A stretch of DNA of 64,000 nt from Megascapheus bottae (taxonomy: Eukaryota > Chordata > Mammalia > Rodentia > Geomyidae): the NCBI GenBank assembly GCA_024803745.1, contig JANJXV010000159.1, forward strand, positions 308,498 through 372,497. Direction: 5' to 3'. The notes below the pieces were generated by a model, which saw nothing but the letters and a program-made list of their open reading frames with translations, did no database searches and had not been told where the DNA came from. Below are positions 1-13,005 of the stretch, in pieces (position 1 is the stretch's first letter; every line of letters begins with the position of its first letter). Position numbers and translations under genes: made by a program.

Positions 1-1127
1 CACACACTTCAATTCTATGAATTCTCACACCTCCATTCTGTGACTTCACTCACCTCCATTCTGTGACTTCACGCACCTCCATTGTGAGTTCACACACCTC
101 CATTCTGTGACTTCACACACCTCCATTCTGTGACTTCACACACCTCCATTCGATGACTTCACACACCTCCATTCTATGCCTTCAGACACCTCCATTCTGT
201 GACTTCACGCACCTCCATTCCATGACTTCACACACCTCCATTGTGACTTCACACACCATGATACTATGATTTCACACACCTCCATTCTGACTTCACACAC
301 CTCCATTCTATGCCTTCACACACCGCCATTCTGACTTCACACAGCTCCATTCTTTGACTTCACACACCTCCATTCTATGACTTCACACACCTCCATTCTA
401 TGACTTCACACATCCATTCTATGACTTCACACACCTCCATTTTTCCCTTCACACACCTCTATTGTATGACTTCACACACCTTCATTCTTTCTTCACAAAC
501 ATCCATTGTATGACTTCACACACATCTATTCTATGACTTCACACACATCCATTATGTGACTTCACAAACCTCCATTCTGTGTTCACACACCTCAATTCTG
601 TGATTTCACACACCTATATTCTGACTTCACACACCTCCATTCTATGACTTCACACACCTCCATTCTATGACTTCACACACCTGCATTCTGTAACTTCACA
701 CACCTCCATTCTATGACTTCACACACCTCCATTGTGATTTCACACACCTCCGTTCTATGAGTTCACACACCTCCGTTCTGATTTCAAACACCTCAATTCT
801 ATGACTTCACACACCTCCATTCTGACTTCACACACCTCCATTCTGTGACTTCAAACACCTCCATTCTATGATTTCAGACACCTCCATTGTATGATTTCAC
901 ACACCTCCATTCTATGACTTCACACACCTCCATTCTATGACTTCACTCACCTCCATTCTGAATTCACACACCTCCATTCTGTGACTTCTCACACCTCCAT
1001 TCTGACTTCACACACCTCCATTCTATGACTTCACTCACCTCCATTCTGAATTCACACACCTCCATTCTGTGACTTCTCACACCTCCATTCTGACTTCACA
1101 AACCTCCATTCCATGACTTCACACACC
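1..1127 (+). repeat. Leader segment, near-copy of 24598-25724
   Basis: Position 1 onward aligns with 24598 onward at a constant offset of 24597. Shared markers in the same order include the GAATTCTCACACC unit, the CACGCACC unit, the CCATTCGATGAC unit, the ACACCATGATAC unit and the AAACATCCATTGTATG unit. The match continues past this segment into the sequence related to the 11.9-kb unit, where the marker ATTATATGAC lies at 1154 and 25751, again 24597 apart. At about 2.2-2.4 kb the offset grows to 24620, which is one 23-bp unit gained or lost. No gene or RNA is visible. Confidence 0.85.
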
Positions 1128-1479
1128 TCCATTCTATGAGTTCACACACCTCCATTATATGACTTCATAAACCTCCCTTCTGTGACTTCATACACCTCCA
1201 TTCTGAGTTCACACACCTCCATTCTGTGACTTCACACACCTCCATTTTGACTTCACACACCTCCATTCTATGACTTCACACACTTCATTTCTATGACTTC
1301 ACACACCTCCATTCTGTGACTTCACACACCTCCATTGTGAGTTCACACACCTCCATTCTGTGACTTCACACACCTCCGTTCTGTGACTTCACACACCTCC
1401 ATTCTATGACTTCACACACCTCCATTCTATGACTTCACACACCTCCATTCTATGAATTCACACACCTCCATTCTGTGAC

Positions 1480-3770
1480 TTCACCCACCTACATTGTATG
1501 ACTTCACACACCTCCATTCTTTGCCTTCACCTACCTCCATTCTGAGTTCACACCCCTCCATTCTGTGACTTCACACACCTTCATTCTGTGACTTCACACA
1601 CCTCCGTTCTATGACTTCACACACCTCCATTCTATGACTTCACACACCTCCATTCTGTGATTTCACACACCTCTATTCTATGACTTCACACACCTCCATT
1701 GTGACCTCACACACCACGATTCTATGATTTCACACACTTCCATTTTGACTTCACACACCTCCATTCTATGCCTTCACTCACTGTCATTCTGACTTCACAC
1801 AGCTTCATTCTGAGACTGCACAAACCTCCATTCTATGATTTCACACACCTCCATACTATGATTTCACACACGTCCATCTATGACTTCACACACCTCCATT
1901 CTGACTTCACACACCTCCATTCTATGACTTCACACACCTCCCTTCTGTGACTTCACACACCTCCATTCTATGACTTCACACACTTCCATTGTGACGTCAC
2001 ACACCTCCATTCTATGAGTTAACACATCTCCATTCTATGACTTCACACAACTCCATTCTGACTTCACACACCTCCATTCTATGACCTCATAGACATCGAA
2101 TGTGACTTCACTCACCTCCACTCTATGACTTCACACTCCTCCATTCTGTGACTTCCCACACCTCCTTTCTATGACTTCACCCAACTCCATTCAGCGACTT
2201 CACACCTCTATTCTGACTTCACACACCTCCATTCTGTGACTTCACACACCTCCATTCTGTGACTTCACACAGATCCATTCTATGACTTCACACAACTCCA
2301 TTCTGTGACGTCACACACCTCCATTATGTGACTTCACACACCTCCATTCTGTGACTTCACACAGATCCATTCTATGACTTCACACACCTCCATTCTACGA
2401 CTTCACACACCTCCATTATGTGACTTCACACACCTCCATTCTGTGACTTCACACAGATCCATTCTTTGACTTCACACAACTCCATTCTGTGACGTCACAC
2501 ACCTCAATTCTTTGACTTCACACACCTTCATTCTTACTTCACAAACATCCATTCTATGACTTCACACACATACATTCTATCAATTCACACACCTCCATTT
2601 TGTGACTTCACACACCTCCATTCTATGATTTCACACACCTCCATTGTGATTTCACACACCTCCATTCTATGAGTTTACACACCTCCATTCTGACTTCACA
2701 CACCTCCATTCTATGACTTCACACACCTCCATTCTGACTTCACACAGTCCATTCTGTGAGTTTACAAAACTCCTTTCTATAATTTCACACACCTCCATGC
2801 TATGACTTCCCACACCTCCATCTATGACTTCACACACCTCCATTCTGACTTCACATACCTCCATTCTGTGACTTCACACACCTCCATTCGTGACTTCACA
2901 CACCACCTTTTTGACTTCACACTCCCCCGTTTTGACTTCACACACTTCCAATCTGTGACTTCCCACAACTCCATTCTGTGACTTCACACACCTCTATTGT
3001 TTGACTTCACACACCTCCATTCTTTGACTTCACACACCTCCATTCCATGACTTCACATCTCCAATCTATGAGTTCACACACCTCCATTCTATGAGTTCAC
3101 ACACCTTAATTTTCACTTCACACACCTCCATTCTATGACTTCACACACATTCAGTCTTACTTTAGAAACATCCATTCTATGACTTCACACACCTCCTTTG
3201 TATGTCTTCACAAACCTCCATTCTGTGACTTCACACACCTCCATTCTATGACTTCACAAACCTCCATTCTGTGACTTCACACACCTCCATTCTGAGTTCA
3301 CACACCTCCTTTCTATGACTTCACACACTTCCATTCTATGACTTCATACACCTCCATTCTGTGGCTTCACACACCTACATTCTGAGTTCACACACCTCCA
3401 TTCTGTGACTTCACACACCTCCATTCTGTGACTTCACACACCTCCATTCTGTGACTTCACACACCTCGATCCTATGACTTCACATACCTCCATTCAATGA
3501 ATTAACACACCTCCATTCTGTGATTTCACAAACCTCCATTCTATGACTTCACCCACCTCTATTCTGTGACTTCACACACCTCCATTCTGAGTTCAGACAC
3601 CTCCATTCTATGACTTCACAAACCTCCATTCTGAGTTCACACACCTCCATTCTATGACTTCACACACCTCCATTCTATGACTTCACTCACCTCCATTCTG
3701 ACTTCACACACCTCCATTCTGACTTCACACACCTTAATTCTGTGACTTCACACACCTCCATTCTGTGATT
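1480..3770 (+). repeat. Block A internal 5.04-kb segmental repeat, first copy
   Basis: This stretch recurs at about 6520-8860 with an offset of 5.02-5.04 kb. The TTTGCCTTCACC unit, the CACGTCC unit, the TGACGTCA units, the short CACAGTCC unit and the TTTAGAAACATCC unit (3161 and 8199, offset 5038) occur in the same order. The copies differ by small indels and base changes, more than the block C copies differ from one another, so this duplication looks older. The same pair appears in block C with a spacing of 5274. Limits are approximate. Confidence 0.75.
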
Positions 3771-6519
3771 TCTCACACTTCCAATCTGACTTCACACACC
3801 TCCATTCTATGACTTCACACACCTCCATTCGTTGACATCAAAAAGCACCATTCTATGACTTCACACAACTCCATTTTGACTTCACACACCTCCATTCTAT
3901 GAGTTCACACACCTCCATTTTATGACTTCCCACACCTTCATTCTATGACTTCACACACCTCAATTCTATGACTTCACACTCCTCCAATCTATGACTTCAC
4001 ACACCTCCATTCTGTGACTTCACACACCTCCACTCTATGACTTCTAACACCTTCATTCTTACTTCACAAACATCCATTCTGTGACTTCACACACCTCCAT
4101 TCTGTGACTTCACACACCTTCATTCTGACTTCACACACCTCCATTCTGTGACTTCACACACCTCCATTCTATGACTTCACACACCTCCATTCTTTGACTT
4201 CACACACCACCTTTTTGACTTCACACACCTCCATTCTGTGACTTCACACACCTCCATTCTGTGACTTCACACACCTCCGTTTTGACTTCACACACTTCCA
4301 TTCTGTGACTTCACACACCTCCATTCTGTGACTTCACACACCTCTATTGTTTCACTTCACACACCCCCACTCTTTGACTTCACACACCTCCATTCCATGA
4401 CTTCACACACCTCCATTCTATGAGTTCACACACCTCCATTCTATGAGTTCACACACCTCCAATTTGACTTCACACACCTCCATTCTATGACTTCACACAC
4501 CTTCATTCTTACTTCAGAAACATCCATTCTCTGACTTCACACACCTCCATTCTATGACTTCACAAACCTCCATTCTGTGAGTTCACACACCTCCATTCTA
4601 GGACTTCACACACCTCCATTCTGTGGCTTCACACACCTCCATTCTGAGTTCACACACCTCCTTTCTGTGACTTCACACACCTCCATTCTGTGACTTCACA
4701 CACCTCCATTCTGTGACTTCACACACCTCGATCCTATGACTTCACACACCTCCATTCTATGAATTCACACACCTCCATTCTGTGATTTCACACACCTCCA
4801 TTCTATGACTTCACACACCTCCATTCTGTGACTTCACACACCTCCATTCTGAGTTCACACACCTCCATTCTATGACTTTACAAACCCCCATTCTGAGTTC
4901 ACAGACCTCCATTCTATGGCTTCACACACTTCCATTCTATGACTTCACACACCTCCATTCTGACTTCACACACCTCAATTCTTTGACTTCACACACCTCC
5001 ATTCTATGATTTCACACACCTCCATTCTATGACTTCACACACTTCCATTCTATGACTTCACACACCTCCATTCTGACTTCACACACCTCAATTCTTTGAC
5101 TTCACACACCTCCATTCTATGATTTCACATACCTCCATTCTATGACTTCACACACCTCCATTCTATGACTTCACACACCTCATTTCTGAGTTGACACACC
5201 TCCATCCTGTGATTTCACACACCTCCAATCTGACTTCACACACCTCCATTCTATGACTTCACACACCTAAATGCGTTGACATCAAAAACAACCATTCTAT
5301 GACTTCACACAACTCCATTGTGACTTCACACACCTCCATTCTATGAATTCACACACCTCCATTTTATGACTTCACACACTTCCATTATATGCTTCACACA
5401 CCTCCATTCTTTGACTTCAAACACCTCCATTTTGAGTACACAAAACTCCATTCTGTGACTTCACACACCTCCATTCTATGAATTCACACACCTCCATTCT
5501 ATGACTTCACACACTTCCATTCTATGACTTCACACACCTCCATTCTTTGACTTCAAACACCTCCATTTTGAGTACACAAACCTCCATTCTGTGACTTCAC
5601 ACACCTCCATTCTATGAATTCACACACCTCCATTCTATGACTTCACACACCTCCATTCTATGACTTCACACACCTTCATTCTTACTTCACAAACATCCAT
5701 TCTATGACTTCACACACCTCCATTATATGACTTCATAAACCTCCCTTCTGTGACTTCACACACCTCCATTCTGAGTTCACACACCTCCATTCTGTGACTT
5801 CACACACCACCATTTTGACTTCACACACCTCCATTCTATGACTTCACACACTTCAATTCTATGATTTCACACATCTCCATTATGTGACTTCACACACCTC
5901 CATTGTGAGTTCACACACCTCCATTCTGTGACTTCACACACCTCCATTCTGTGACTTCACACACCTCCATTCTATGACTTCACACACCTCCATTCTATGA
6001 CTTCACACACCTCCATTCTATGAATTCACACACCTCCATTCTGTGACTTCACACACCTACATTGTATGACTTCACACACCTCCATTCTTTGACTTCACCT
6101 ACCTCCATTCTGAGATCACACCCCTCCATTCTGTGACTTCACACACCTCCATTCTGTGACTTCACACACCTCCGTTTTGACTTCACACACTTCCATTCTG
6201 TGACTTCACACACCTCCATTCTGTGACTTCACACACCTCTATTGTTTCACTTCACACACCCCCATTCTTTGACTTCACACACCTCCATTCCATGACTTCA
6301 CACACCTCCATTCTATGAGTTCACACACCTTCATTCTTACTTCAGAAACATCCATTCTCTGACTTCACACACCTCCATTCTATGACTTCTCAAACCTCCA
6401 TTCTGTGAGTTCACACACCTCCATTCTAGGACTTCACACACCTCCATTCTGTGGCTTCACACACCTCCATTCTGAGTTCACACACCTCCATTCTGTGACT
6501 TCACACACCTCCATTCTGT

Positions 6520-8860
6520 GACTTCACACTCCTACATTGTATGACTTCACACACCTCCATTCTTTGCCTTCACCTACCTCCATTCTGAGTTCACACCCCT
6601 CCGTTCTGTGACTTCACACACCTTCATTCTGTGACTTCACACACCTCCATTCTATGACTTCACACACCTCCATTCTATGACTTCACACACCTCCATTCTG
6701 TGATTTCACACACCTCTATTCTATGACTTCACACACCTCCATTGTGACCTCACACACCACGATTCTATGATTTCACACACTTCCATTTTGACTTCACACA
6801 CCTCCATTCTATGCCTTCACTCACTGCCATTCTGACTTCACACAGCTTCATTCTGAGACTTCACAAACCTCCATTCTATGATTTCACACACCTCCATACT
6901 ATGATTTCACACACGTCCATCTATGACTTCACACACCTCCATTCTGACTTCACACACCTCCATTCTATGACTTCACACACCTCCCTTCTGTGACTACACA
7001 CCTCCATTCTATGACTTCACACACTTCCATTGTGACGTCACACACCTCCATTCTATGAGTTAACACATCTCCATTCTATGACTTCACACACCTCCATTCT
7101 GACTTCACACACCTCCATTCTATGACTTCATAGACATCGAATGTGACTTCACTCACCTCCACTCTATGACTTCACACTCCTCCATTCTATGACTTCCCAC
7201 ACCTCCTTTCTATGACTTCACCCAACTCCATTCAGCGACTTCACACCTCTATTCTGACTTCACACACCTCCATTCTGTGACTTCACACACCTCCATTCTA
7301 TGACTTCACACACCTCCATTCTATGACTTCACACACCTCCATTCTTTGACTTCACACACCACTATTCTATGACTTCACACACCTTCATTCTTACTTCACA
7401 AGCATCCATTCTATGACTTCACACACCTCCATTCTACGACTTCACACACCTCCATTATGTGACTTCACACACCTCCATTCTGTGACTTCACACAGATCCA
7501 TTCTATGACTTCACACAACTCCATTCTGTGACGTCACACACCTCAATTCTTTGACTTCACACACCTTCATTCTTACTTCTCAAACATCCATTCTATGACT
7601 TCACACACATACATTCTATCATTTCACACACCTCCATTTTGTGACTTCACACACCTCCATTCTATGATTTCACACACCTCCATTGTGAATTCACACTCCT
7701 CCATTATATGAGTTCACACACCTCCATTCTGACTTCACACACCTCCATTCTATGACTTCACACACCTCCATTCTGACTTCACACAGTCCATTCTGTGAGT
7801 TTACAAAACTCCTTTCTATAATTTCACACACCTCCATGCTATGACTTCCCACACCTCCATCTATGACTTCACACACCTCCATTCTGAGTTCACATACCTC
7901 CATTCTGTGACTTCACACACCTCCATTTGTGACTTCACACACCACCTTTTTGACTTCACACTCCCCCGTTTTGACTTCACACACTTCCAATCTGTGACTT
8001 CCCACACCTCCATTCTGTGACTTCACACACCTCTATTTTTTGACTTCACACACCTCCATTCTTTGACTTCACACACCTCCATTCCATGACTTCACACCTC
8101 CAATCTATGAGTTCACACACCTCCATTCTATGTGTTCAATACCTTAATTTTCACTTCACACACCGCCATTCTATGACTTCACACACATTCAGTCTTACTT
8201 TAGAAACATCCATTCTATGTCTTCACACACCTCCTTTGTATGTCTTCACAAACCTCCATTCTGTGACTTCACACACCTCCATTCTATGACTTCACAAACC
8301 TCCATTCTGTGACTTCACACACCTCATTTCTGAGTTCACACACCTCCTTTCTATGACTTCACACACTTCCATTCTATGACTTCATACACTTCCATTCTGT
8401 GGCTTCACACACCTACATTCTGAGTTCACACACCTCCATTCTGTGACTTCACACACCTCCATTCTGTGACTTCACACACCTCCATTCTGTGACTTCACAC
8501 ACCTCGATCCTATGACTTCACATACCTCCTTTCAATGAATTAACACACCTCCATTCTGTGATTTCACAAACCTCCATTCTATGACTTCACCCACCTCTAT
8601 TCTGTGACTTCACACACCTCCATTCTGAGTTCACACACCTCCATTCTATGACTTCACCACCTCTATTCTGTGACTTCACACACCTCCATTCTGAGTTCAC
8701 ACACCTCCATTCTATGACTTCACAAACCTCCATTCTGAGTTCACACACCTCCATTCTATGACTTCACACACCTCCATTCTACGACTTCACTCACCTCCAT
8801 TCTGACTTCACACACCTCCATTCTGACTTCACACACCTTAATTCTGTGACTTCACACACC
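6520..8860 (+). repeat. Block A internal 5.04-kb segmental repeat, second copy
   Basis: Partner of 1480-3770. It carries copy-specific changes, for example CACTGCCATTC where the first copy has CACTGTCATTC, and a 21-bp unit with GACTACACACC near 6990. Both diagnostic changes reappear in the second half of each full 11.9-kb unit (near 31650, 47075 and 58995), so the two types were already distinct before block C was amplified. Confidence 0.75.
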
Positions 8861-9480
8861 TCCATTCTATGACTTCACTCACCTCCATTCTGACTTCACA
8901 CACCTTAATTCTGTGACTTCACACACCTCCATTTCTGAGTTCACACACCTCCTTTCTATGACTTCACACACTTCCATTCTATGACTTCATACACTGCCAT
9001 TCTGTGGCTTCACACACCTACATTCTGAGTTCACACACCTCCATTCTGTGACTTCACAAACCTCCATTCTGTGACTTTACACACCTCCATTCTGTGACTT
9101 CACACACCTCGATCCTATGACTTCACATACCTCCTTTCAATGAATTAACACACCTCAATTCTGTGATTTCACAAACCTCCATTCTATGACTTCACCCACC
9201 TCTATTCTGTGACTTCACACACCTCCATTCTGAGTTCACACACCTCCATTCTATGACTTCACAAACCTCCATTCTGAGTTCACAGACCTCCATTCTATGA
9301 CTTCACACACCTCCATTCTATGACTTCACTCACCTCCATTCTGACTTCACACACCTCCGTTCTGACTTCACACACCTCAATTCTGTGACTTCACACACCT
9401 CCATTCTATGATTTCACACACTTCCATTCTATGACTTCTCACACCTCCATTCTATGACTTCACACGCCTTCATTCTTACT
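8326..9480 (+). repeat. 605-bp tandem segmental duplication
   Basis: About 26 units starting with TTTCTGAGTTCACACACC are repeated once. TGAGTTCACA lies at 8331 and again at 8936, and CTCGATCC lies at 8503 and 9108, both 605 bp apart. The second copy is partial and ends near 9480. It has its own changes (ACACTGCC for ACACTTCC, GACTTTAC for GACTTCAC). I saw no such double copy at the matching place in block C, so it appears private to block A. Confidence 0.75.
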
Positions 9481-10560
9481 TCACAAACATCCATTCTGTG
9501 AGTTCACACACCTCCATTCTGTGACTTCACACACCTTCATTCTGACTTCACACACCTCCATTCTGTGACTTCACACACCTCAATTCTGTGACTTCACACA
9601 CCTCCATTCTGACTTCACACACCTCCATTCTATGACTTCACACGCCTCCATTCGTTGACATCAAAAACCACCATTCTATGACTTCACACAACTCCATTTT
9701 GACTTCACACACCTCAATACTATGACTTCACACACCTCCATTCTATGACTTCACACACCTCCATTCTGTGACTTCACACACCTCCACTCTATGACTTCAA
9801 ACACCTTCATTCTTACGTCGCAAACATCCATTCTGTGAGTTCACACACCTCCATTCTGTGACTTCACACACCTTCATTCTGACTTCACACACCTCCATTC
9901 TGTGACTTCACACACCTCAATTCTGTGACTTCACACACCTCCATTCTGACTTCACACACCTCCATTCTATGATTTCACACACCTCCATTCTATGACTACA
10001 CACACCTCCATTCTGTGACTTCACACCCACCTTTTTGACTTCACACACCTCCATTCTGTGACTTCACACACCTCCATTCTGTGACTTCACACACCTCCGT
10101 TTTGACTTCACACACTTCCATTCTGTGACTTCACACACCTCCATTCTGTGACTTCACACACCTCTATTGTTTCACTTCACACACCTCCATTCTTTGACTT
10201 CACTTACCTCCATTCCATGACTTCACACACCTCCATTCCATGACTTCACACACCTCCGTTCTGTGACTTCACACACCTCCATTCTATGACTTCACAAACC
10301 TCCATTCTGAGTTCACAGTCCTCCATTCTATGACTTCAGACACCTTCATTCTATGACTTCACACACCTCCATTTTATTACTTCACACACCTCCATTCTGT
10401 GACTTCACACACCTCCATTCTATGACTTCACACACCTCCATTCTGTGACTTCACACACCTCCATTCTATGACTTCACAAACCTCCATTCTGAGTTCACAG
10501 TCCTCCATTCTATGACTTCACACACCTTCATTCTATGACTTCACACACCTCCATTCTATG
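9470..10560 (+). repeat. Local 337-bp and 182-bp sub-duplications
   Basis: Two short local duplications precede the LTR. A group of units containing AAACATCCATTCTGTGAG occurs at 9485 and 9822, offset 337. A group containing CACAGTCCTCCATTC occurs at about 10316 and 10498, offset 182. Both offsets are near whole multiples of the 21/23-bp mix, as expected from unequal exchange in register. No gene present. Confidence 0.65.
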
Positions 10561-10812
10561 ACTTCACACACCTCCACTCTATGACTTCACACACCTGCAA
10601 TTTCACTTCACACACCTTCATTCCATGAGTTCACACACCTGCATTGTGGCTTCACACACCTCCATTCTATGATTTCACACACCTCCATTCTGACTTCACA
10701 CACCTCCATTCTGACTTCACACACCTCAATTCTGTGTCTTCACAGACCTCCATTCTGTGACTTCACACACCTCCATTTTGACTTCACACACTTCAATTCT
10801 GTGACTTCACAC

Positions 10813-10818
10813 ACCTCC
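10813..10818 (+). repeat. Left target-site duplication ACCTCC
   Basis: Six bases immediately before the TG that opens the LTR. The same six bases follow the terminal CA at 11137-11142. Removing the insert and one copy leaves an ordinary satellite unit across the join (CACACACCTCC then AGTCTGTGAGTTC), which supports a clean integration. One caution: ACCTCC is part of every satellite unit, so the repeat alone would be weak evidence without the restored register. Confidence 0.8.
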
Positions 10819-11136
10819 TGTTGTGAGCCAGAGTGGAATCAATCTGTACCTTGGCTTGTATCAGACGATGGCTTTATAGACTTATTCCTTTCTGGCCCTA
10901 TTCTATGTACATGACCTGAGAATTACCATATGAATGTAACACCTGGAGGTTCCTGGGTCAGGAGGAGGGAAGAAGGGGGAGTGGAAAATAAACAGGCAGT
11001 ATCGGCAGTCTTTACCTGGACTGCGGACATCCCGGACCCGCTGTGTCTGTCTCTCTTCTCTTTCTTGCTAGTCCTTGCCCCTGATTTCAGGAACCCCAAT
11101 CTGCGAACCCAGGTTTGCCGCCGGTTGGCCCCGGCA
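10819..11136 (+). mobile_element. Solo LTR of an endogenous retrovirus (318 bp)
   Basis: The only unique sequence in the window. It starts TGTTGTGAGCC and ends CCCCGGCA, which gives the canonical TG...CA ends of a retroviral LTR. A 22-base purine run lies at 10960-10981, followed by AATAAA at 10987-10992. A pyrimidine-rich stretch (about 11042-11076) and a CpG-bearing 3' end follow, as expected for R and U5. The 6-bp target duplication and short length fit class II, betaretrovirus-like elements; class I elements usually give 4-5 bp and class III 5 bp. No primer-binding site, gag, pol or env sequence lies beside it, so it is a solo LTR left by recombination between two LTRs. A 73-codon frame inside it is not a recognisable protein. 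Family and species not identified. A non-LTR origin is possible but unlikely. Confidence 0.8.
10987..10992 (+). promoter_or_regulatory. Polyadenylation signal AATAAA in the LTR
   Basis: Canonical AATAAA hexamer just after the purine-rich run. In short retroviral LTRs this position normally marks the R region and its transcript end. The surrounding A-rich string (GAAAATAAAC) could also serve as a weak TATA-like element. Assigned from sequence only, with no evidence of use. It sets the LTR orientation as plus. Confidence 0.55.
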
Positions 11137-11142
11137 ACCTCC
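11137..11142 (+). repeat. Right target-site duplication ACCTCC
   Basis: Directly follows the terminal CA of the LTR and matches 10813-10818. The satellite resumes in register from here (AGTCTGTGAGTTCACACACC). Confidence 0.8.
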
Positions 11143-13005
11143 AGTCTGTGAGTTCACACACCTCCATTCTTTGACTTCACACACCTCCATTCTTGGACTT
11201 CACACACCTCCATTCCATGACTTCACACACCTCAATTCTATGAGTTCACACACCACCATTCTATGAGTTCACACACCTCCATTTTGACTTCACACACCTC
11301 CATTCTATGACTTCATTCTGTGACTTCACACACCTCCATTCTATGACTTCACAGACCTCGAATCTGTGACTTCACTCACCTCCACTCTATGACTTCACAC
11401 CCCTCTATTCTATGACTTCACACACCTTCATTCTTACTTCACAAACATCCATTCTATGACTTCACACACCTCCATTCTATGATTTCACACACCTCCATTC
11501 TGTGATTCACACACCTGCATTCTGTGTTCACACACCTCAATTCTGTGACTTCACACACCTCCATTCTGACTTCACACACCTCCATTTTATGACTTCACAC
11601 AACTCCATTCTGTGACGTCACACACCTCCATTCTATGACTTCACACACCTTCATTATTATTTCACAAAAATCCATTCTATGACTTCACACACCTCCATTC
11701 TATGACTTCACACACCTCCATTTTTTGACTTCACACACCTCCATTCTAAGATTTCACACACCTCCATTGTGACTTCACACACCTCCAATCTATGAGTTCA
11801 CACAATCCATTCTGACATCACACAGTTCCATTCTGTGACTTCACAAAACTCCATTCTATGATTCCACACACCTCCATACTATGCCTTCACACACCTCCAT
11901 CTATGACTTCACACACCTCCATTCTAAGATTTCACACACCTCCATTGTGACTTCACACACATCCATTCTATGAGTTCACACAACTCCATTCTGACTTCAC
12001 ACAGCTCCATTCTGTGACTTCACAAAACTCCATTCTATGATTCCACACACCTCCATTCTATGACATCACACACCTCCATTTTTTGACTTCACACACCTGC
12101 ATTCTAAGATTTCACACACCTCCATTGTGACTTCACACACCTCCATTCTATGAGTTCACACAATCCATTCTGACTTCACACAGCTCCATTCTGTGACTTC
12201 ACAAAACTCCATTCTATGATTCCACACACCTCCATACTATGTCTTCACACACCTCCATCTATGACTTCACACTCCTCCATTCTGAGTTCACACACCTCCA
12301 TTCTGTGACTTCACACACCTCCATTCTGACTTCACACACCTTCATTGTATGACTTCACACACCTCAATTCTATGACTTCACACACCTCCATTCTATGACT
12401 TCACACACCTCCATTCTGTGACTTCACACACCTCCATTCGTTGACATCAAAAACCACCATTCTATGACTTCACACAACTCCATTTTGACTTCACACACCT
12501 CCATTCTATGAGTTCACACACCTCCATTTTTTGACTTCACACACCTCCATTCTATGACTTCACACACCTCAATTCTATGACTTCACACACCTCCATTCTA
12601 TGACTTCACACACCTCCATTCTATGACTTCACACACCTCCATTCGTTGACATCAAAAACCAGCATTCTATGACTTCACACAACTCAATTTTGACTTCACA
12701 CACCTCCATTCTATGAGTTCACACACCTCCATTTTATGACTTCACACACTTCCATTCTATGACTTCACACACCTCCATTCTATGACTTCACACACCTCCA
12801 TTCTGTGACTTCACACAACTCCACTCTATGACTTCAAACACCTTCATTCTTACTTCACAAACATCCATTCTGTGACTTCACACACCTCCATTCTGTGACT
12901 TCACACACCTTCATTCTGACTTCACACACATCCATTCTGTGACTTCACACACCTCAATTCTGTAACTATACACACCTCCATTCTGACTTCACACACCTCC
13001 ATTCT
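11143..13005 (+). repeat. Satellite block B, proximal part
   Basis: The 23/21-bp array resumes after the LTR. The first units (to about 11300) resemble block A. There is a truncated unit near 11310 where TGACTTC runs straight into ATTCTG. Further on, units with TAAGATTTC, TGATTCCACAC and the 8-base ACACAATCC deletion are typical of block B. The unit CGTTGACATCAAAAACC occurs twice, near 12440 and 12645, showing a local duplication of about 0.2 kb. No gene, promoter or RNA structure is visible. Confidence 0.93.
11747..12284 (+). repeat. Three copies of a ~180-bp sub-repeat
   Basis: The marker TAAGATTTCACAC lies at 11747, 11924 and 12104, spacings of 177 and 180. Each is followed by the same sequence of variant units (GTGACTTC, then TATGAGTTC, CACA with a shortened join, CACAG, CACAAAACTCC, TGATTCCAC). 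A related 358-bp spacing is seen between CCATTTTTTGAC markers at 11718 and 12076. The same 358-bp spacing recurs at 14053 and 14411. Eight satellite units form the sub-repeat. Confidence 0.75.

Larger units (their letters stand above)
1..10812 (+). repeat. Satellite block A: 23/21-bp tandem array
   Basis: Uninterrupted head-to-tail tandem array. The commonest unit is 23 bp (CTCCATTCTATG then ACTTCACACAC, often TG for TA in the middle). A 21-bp form has CTGACTTC in place of CTATGACTTC. Single-base variants (CTCAATTC, CTTCATTC, CACGTCC, CTCGATCC) and unusual units (CGTTGACATCAAAAA, TTAGAAACATCC) mark individual positions and show that larger segments were copied. All units share one orientation. 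The plus strand is C-rich and nearly free of G. No gene is present: in the 23-bp unit ATG overlaps TGA, so frames close quickly, and longer frames occur only where 21-bp units cluster. Positions 1128-10812 are an older, rearranged relative of the 11.9-kb unit of block C, which matches it in order over long stretches but has extra segments. Right limit set by the LTR target site. Confidence 0.96.

Noticed and set aside
1768..1950. A 60-codon frame repeated at 6811, 26365, 31639, 38286, 40353, 41790, 47062, 53709 and 58983, suggesting a multicopy small protein family
   Set aside because: It is a translation of consecutive satellite units in which 21-bp forms keep the frame open. The peptide is a low-complexity TSHTSIL-type repeat, and the copies exist because the DNA segment was duplicated.
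2667..2864. Minus-strand frame with MEVCEV repeats, also at 7691, 27287, 36528, 39208, 42712, 51951 and 54631
   Set aside because: Reverse translation of the same satellite. There is no start context, domain or codon bias beyond the repeat, and the frame closes as soon as a 23-bp unit shifts it.
8086..8289. 67-codon frame in a less regular stretch that might be a degraded gene
   Set aside because: Every segment aligns to diverged satellite units also present near 3050-3250. The irregularity comes from small deletions and substitutions.
1..10812. CRISPR array (short repeats at regular spacing)
   Set aside because: Units of 21-23 bp follow one another with no spacers, the variants are scattered through the whole unit, and the sequence context is eukaryotic.
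10669..10914. 81-codon frame running from the array into unique sequence
   Set aside because: It joins satellite to the U3 part of the LTR by chance, and neither part is coding.
10930..11151. 73-codon frame inside the LTR with a hydrophobic stretch
   Set aside because: It lies across the R/U5 region of a solo LTR, runs into the satellite and resembles no retroviral protein. The hydrophobic part comes from the pyrimidine-rich stretch.
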